From positions 1 to 21,750 of the forward strand of contig CAJLRE010000026.1 of assembly GCA_905208975.1 (NCBI GenBank): a stretch of 21,750 bases of DNA, in the 5' to 3' direction. The stretch comes from an uncultured Collinsella sp. (GTDB taxonomy: Bacteria; Actinomycetota; Coriobacteriia; Coriobacteriales; Coriobacteriaceae). Positions 20,815-21,750 of the stretch are shown here, in pieces; position 1 is the first letter of the stretch; each line of letters begins with the position of its first letter. A model generated the notes under the pieces. It saw nothing but the letters and a program-made list of their open reading frames with translations. It ran no database searches and had not been told where the DNA came from. A program made the position numbers and the translations under genes.

Positions 20815-21669
20815 ATGGCTGAACTGCTGAAGGGTGCTCCCGTCGCTCGCGCTTTGACTGAGGAACTTGCTGCTCGCTGCGCAGCCCTGCGCGAGCGGGG
20901 CGTTGTTCCGACGTTGGCTATCGTGCGTGTGGGTGAACGCGAGGACGACCTATCCTACGAGCGCGGTGCGCTCAGGCGCTGCGAGAAGGTTGGCATTGAA
21001 GCTCGCCGCGTTTTGCTTCCCGCCGATGTTTCGCAGGACGAGCTGTTGGCGGCCATCGAGGACATCAATTCCGACCCCGCTGTTCATGGCTGCCTGATGT
21101 TCCGCCCGCTGCCCGCCGGCCTTGACGAGGACGCGGTTGCCTCGGCACTCGATCCCGCCAAGGACGTTGACTCCATGACGCCGGCTTCGCTGCTCACCAC
21201 GCTTTCGGGGCGCGGCGAGGGTTTTGCCCCCTGCACAGCCGAAGCCGTGCTTGCTTTGCTGGATCATTACGGCGTTGAGCTGGATGGAGCTAAGGTTGCT
21301 GTGGTCGGTCGGTCTCTGGTGATTGGCCGTCCCGTTGCCGCCATGCTTACGGCGAGCAATGCGACCGTGACGACGTGCCATACGCATACGCACGACCTTG
21401 CTGCCGAGTGCCGTGCTGCCGACATTGTGGTTGCCGCCGTTGGACGCGCACGTACGATTGGCGTGGATGCGGTTCGCGAGGGCCAGACGATCATCGATGT
21501 TGGCATTAATTGGGACGAGGCCGCTGGCAAGCTGGTGGGTGACGTCGATTCTGATGCTGCGGAGCCGGTCGTTAACGCCATCACGCCCGTGCCGGGCGGC
21601 GTGGGCGCTGTGACGACGGCGATCCTCGCCAAACACGTGATCGAAGCGGCCGAGCGCGCATCGAAATAG
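20815..21669 (+). CDS. folD: FolD-type methylene-THF dehydrogenase, probably without cyclohydrolase activity
   Basis: Typical FolD oxidises methylene-THF and hydrolyses methenyl-THF at one site. The 284-residue product has the fold and cofactor motifs: the CEKVGIEA segment (56-63), PLP (98-100), KDVD (116-119), APCTAEAV, GRSLVIGRPVAAML, ATVTTCHTHT, and the closing NAITPVPGGVGAVT. At the catalytic site Tyr48 is kept, but the essential Lys four residues later is Ala52 and the Gln before PLP is Phe96 (MFRPLP). In the studied family members these Lys and Gln residues are needed for cyclohydrolysis, while dehydrogenase activity survives some changes there. FchA, translated directly upstream, can fill the gap. 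The ATG has AGAGAGG at 20802-20808. No terminator is visible in the 81 bases to the window end. Specificity for NAD or NADP cannot be read. Confidence 0.93.
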   Translation: MAELLKGAPVARALTEELAARCAALRERGVVPTLAIVRVGEREDDLSYERGALRRCEKVGIEARRVLLPADVSQDELLAAIEDINSDPAVHGCLMFRPLPAGLDEDAVASALDPAKDVDSMTPASLLTTLSGRGEGFAPCTAEAVLALLDHYGVELDGAKVAVVGRSLVIGRPVAAMLTASNATVTTCHTHTHDLAAECRAADIVVAAVGRARTIGVDAVREGQTIIDVGINWDEAAGKLVGDVDSDAAEPVVNAITPVPGGVGAVTTAILAKHVIEAAERASK

Positions 21670-21750
21670 GCGTTTTGGGCTGTTTGAGGGGTGGCGCGCG
21701 CAGACGTGGTGTAAGAGCGTCCCGAGGTCCGTCGCTGCAAGTCCCGATGT

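Overview
The window looks like chromosomal DNA of a high-GC anaerobic gut actinobacterium, most likely a Coriobacteriia such as Collinsella. This is inferred from GC-rich coding with strong AGGAGG-type ribosome sites, a superoxide reductase, a complete formate-to-methylene-tetrahydrofolate set (Fhs, FchA, FolD), an LAxTG-type surface anchor, and the general gene style. I could not run a database search, so the genus is a guess.

Left part (1-7946, all + strand): the C-terminal part of a SNF2-family helicase, a superoxide reductase with no N-terminal iron site, a protein with the fold of glutamine-dependent NAD synthetase but neither active site, the tightly overlapping ruvC-ruvA-ruvB operon, and fhs with a clear terminator.

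Middle (8061-12391): a single-pass membrane protein with a disordered cytoplasmic head and a heptad-repeat tail, a CDF metal exporter with Mn-type residues on the - strand, a double zinc-ribbon protein, and a small AT-richer gene whose SHOCT tail sits in the +1 frame directly past a TGA stop.

Accessory stretch (about 12392-15064, - strand): a PD-(D/E)xK nuclease of the DUF1016/YhcG type, an ADP-ribosylglycohydrolase, an unrecognised 73-residue protein and a possible 30-residue peptide. All point the same way and end at a strong bidirectional terminator. A run of nine G lies between the first two genes, and the flank holds what looks like gene debris. This is the best candidate for an undescribed cassette.

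Right part (15158-21750): a small PH-like protein, a Tat-exported PI-PLC-like surface protein with a ricin-like domain and an LADTG anchor, and two tandem paralogous lipoproteins, each preceded by the same 19-bp dyad. The window ends with the fchA-folD operon. Its FolD has lost two cyclohydrolase residues, so FchA probably carries that step. Together with fhs, about 12 kb away, these genes make a formate assimilation branch in which the usual bifunctional FolD seems split into two enzymes.
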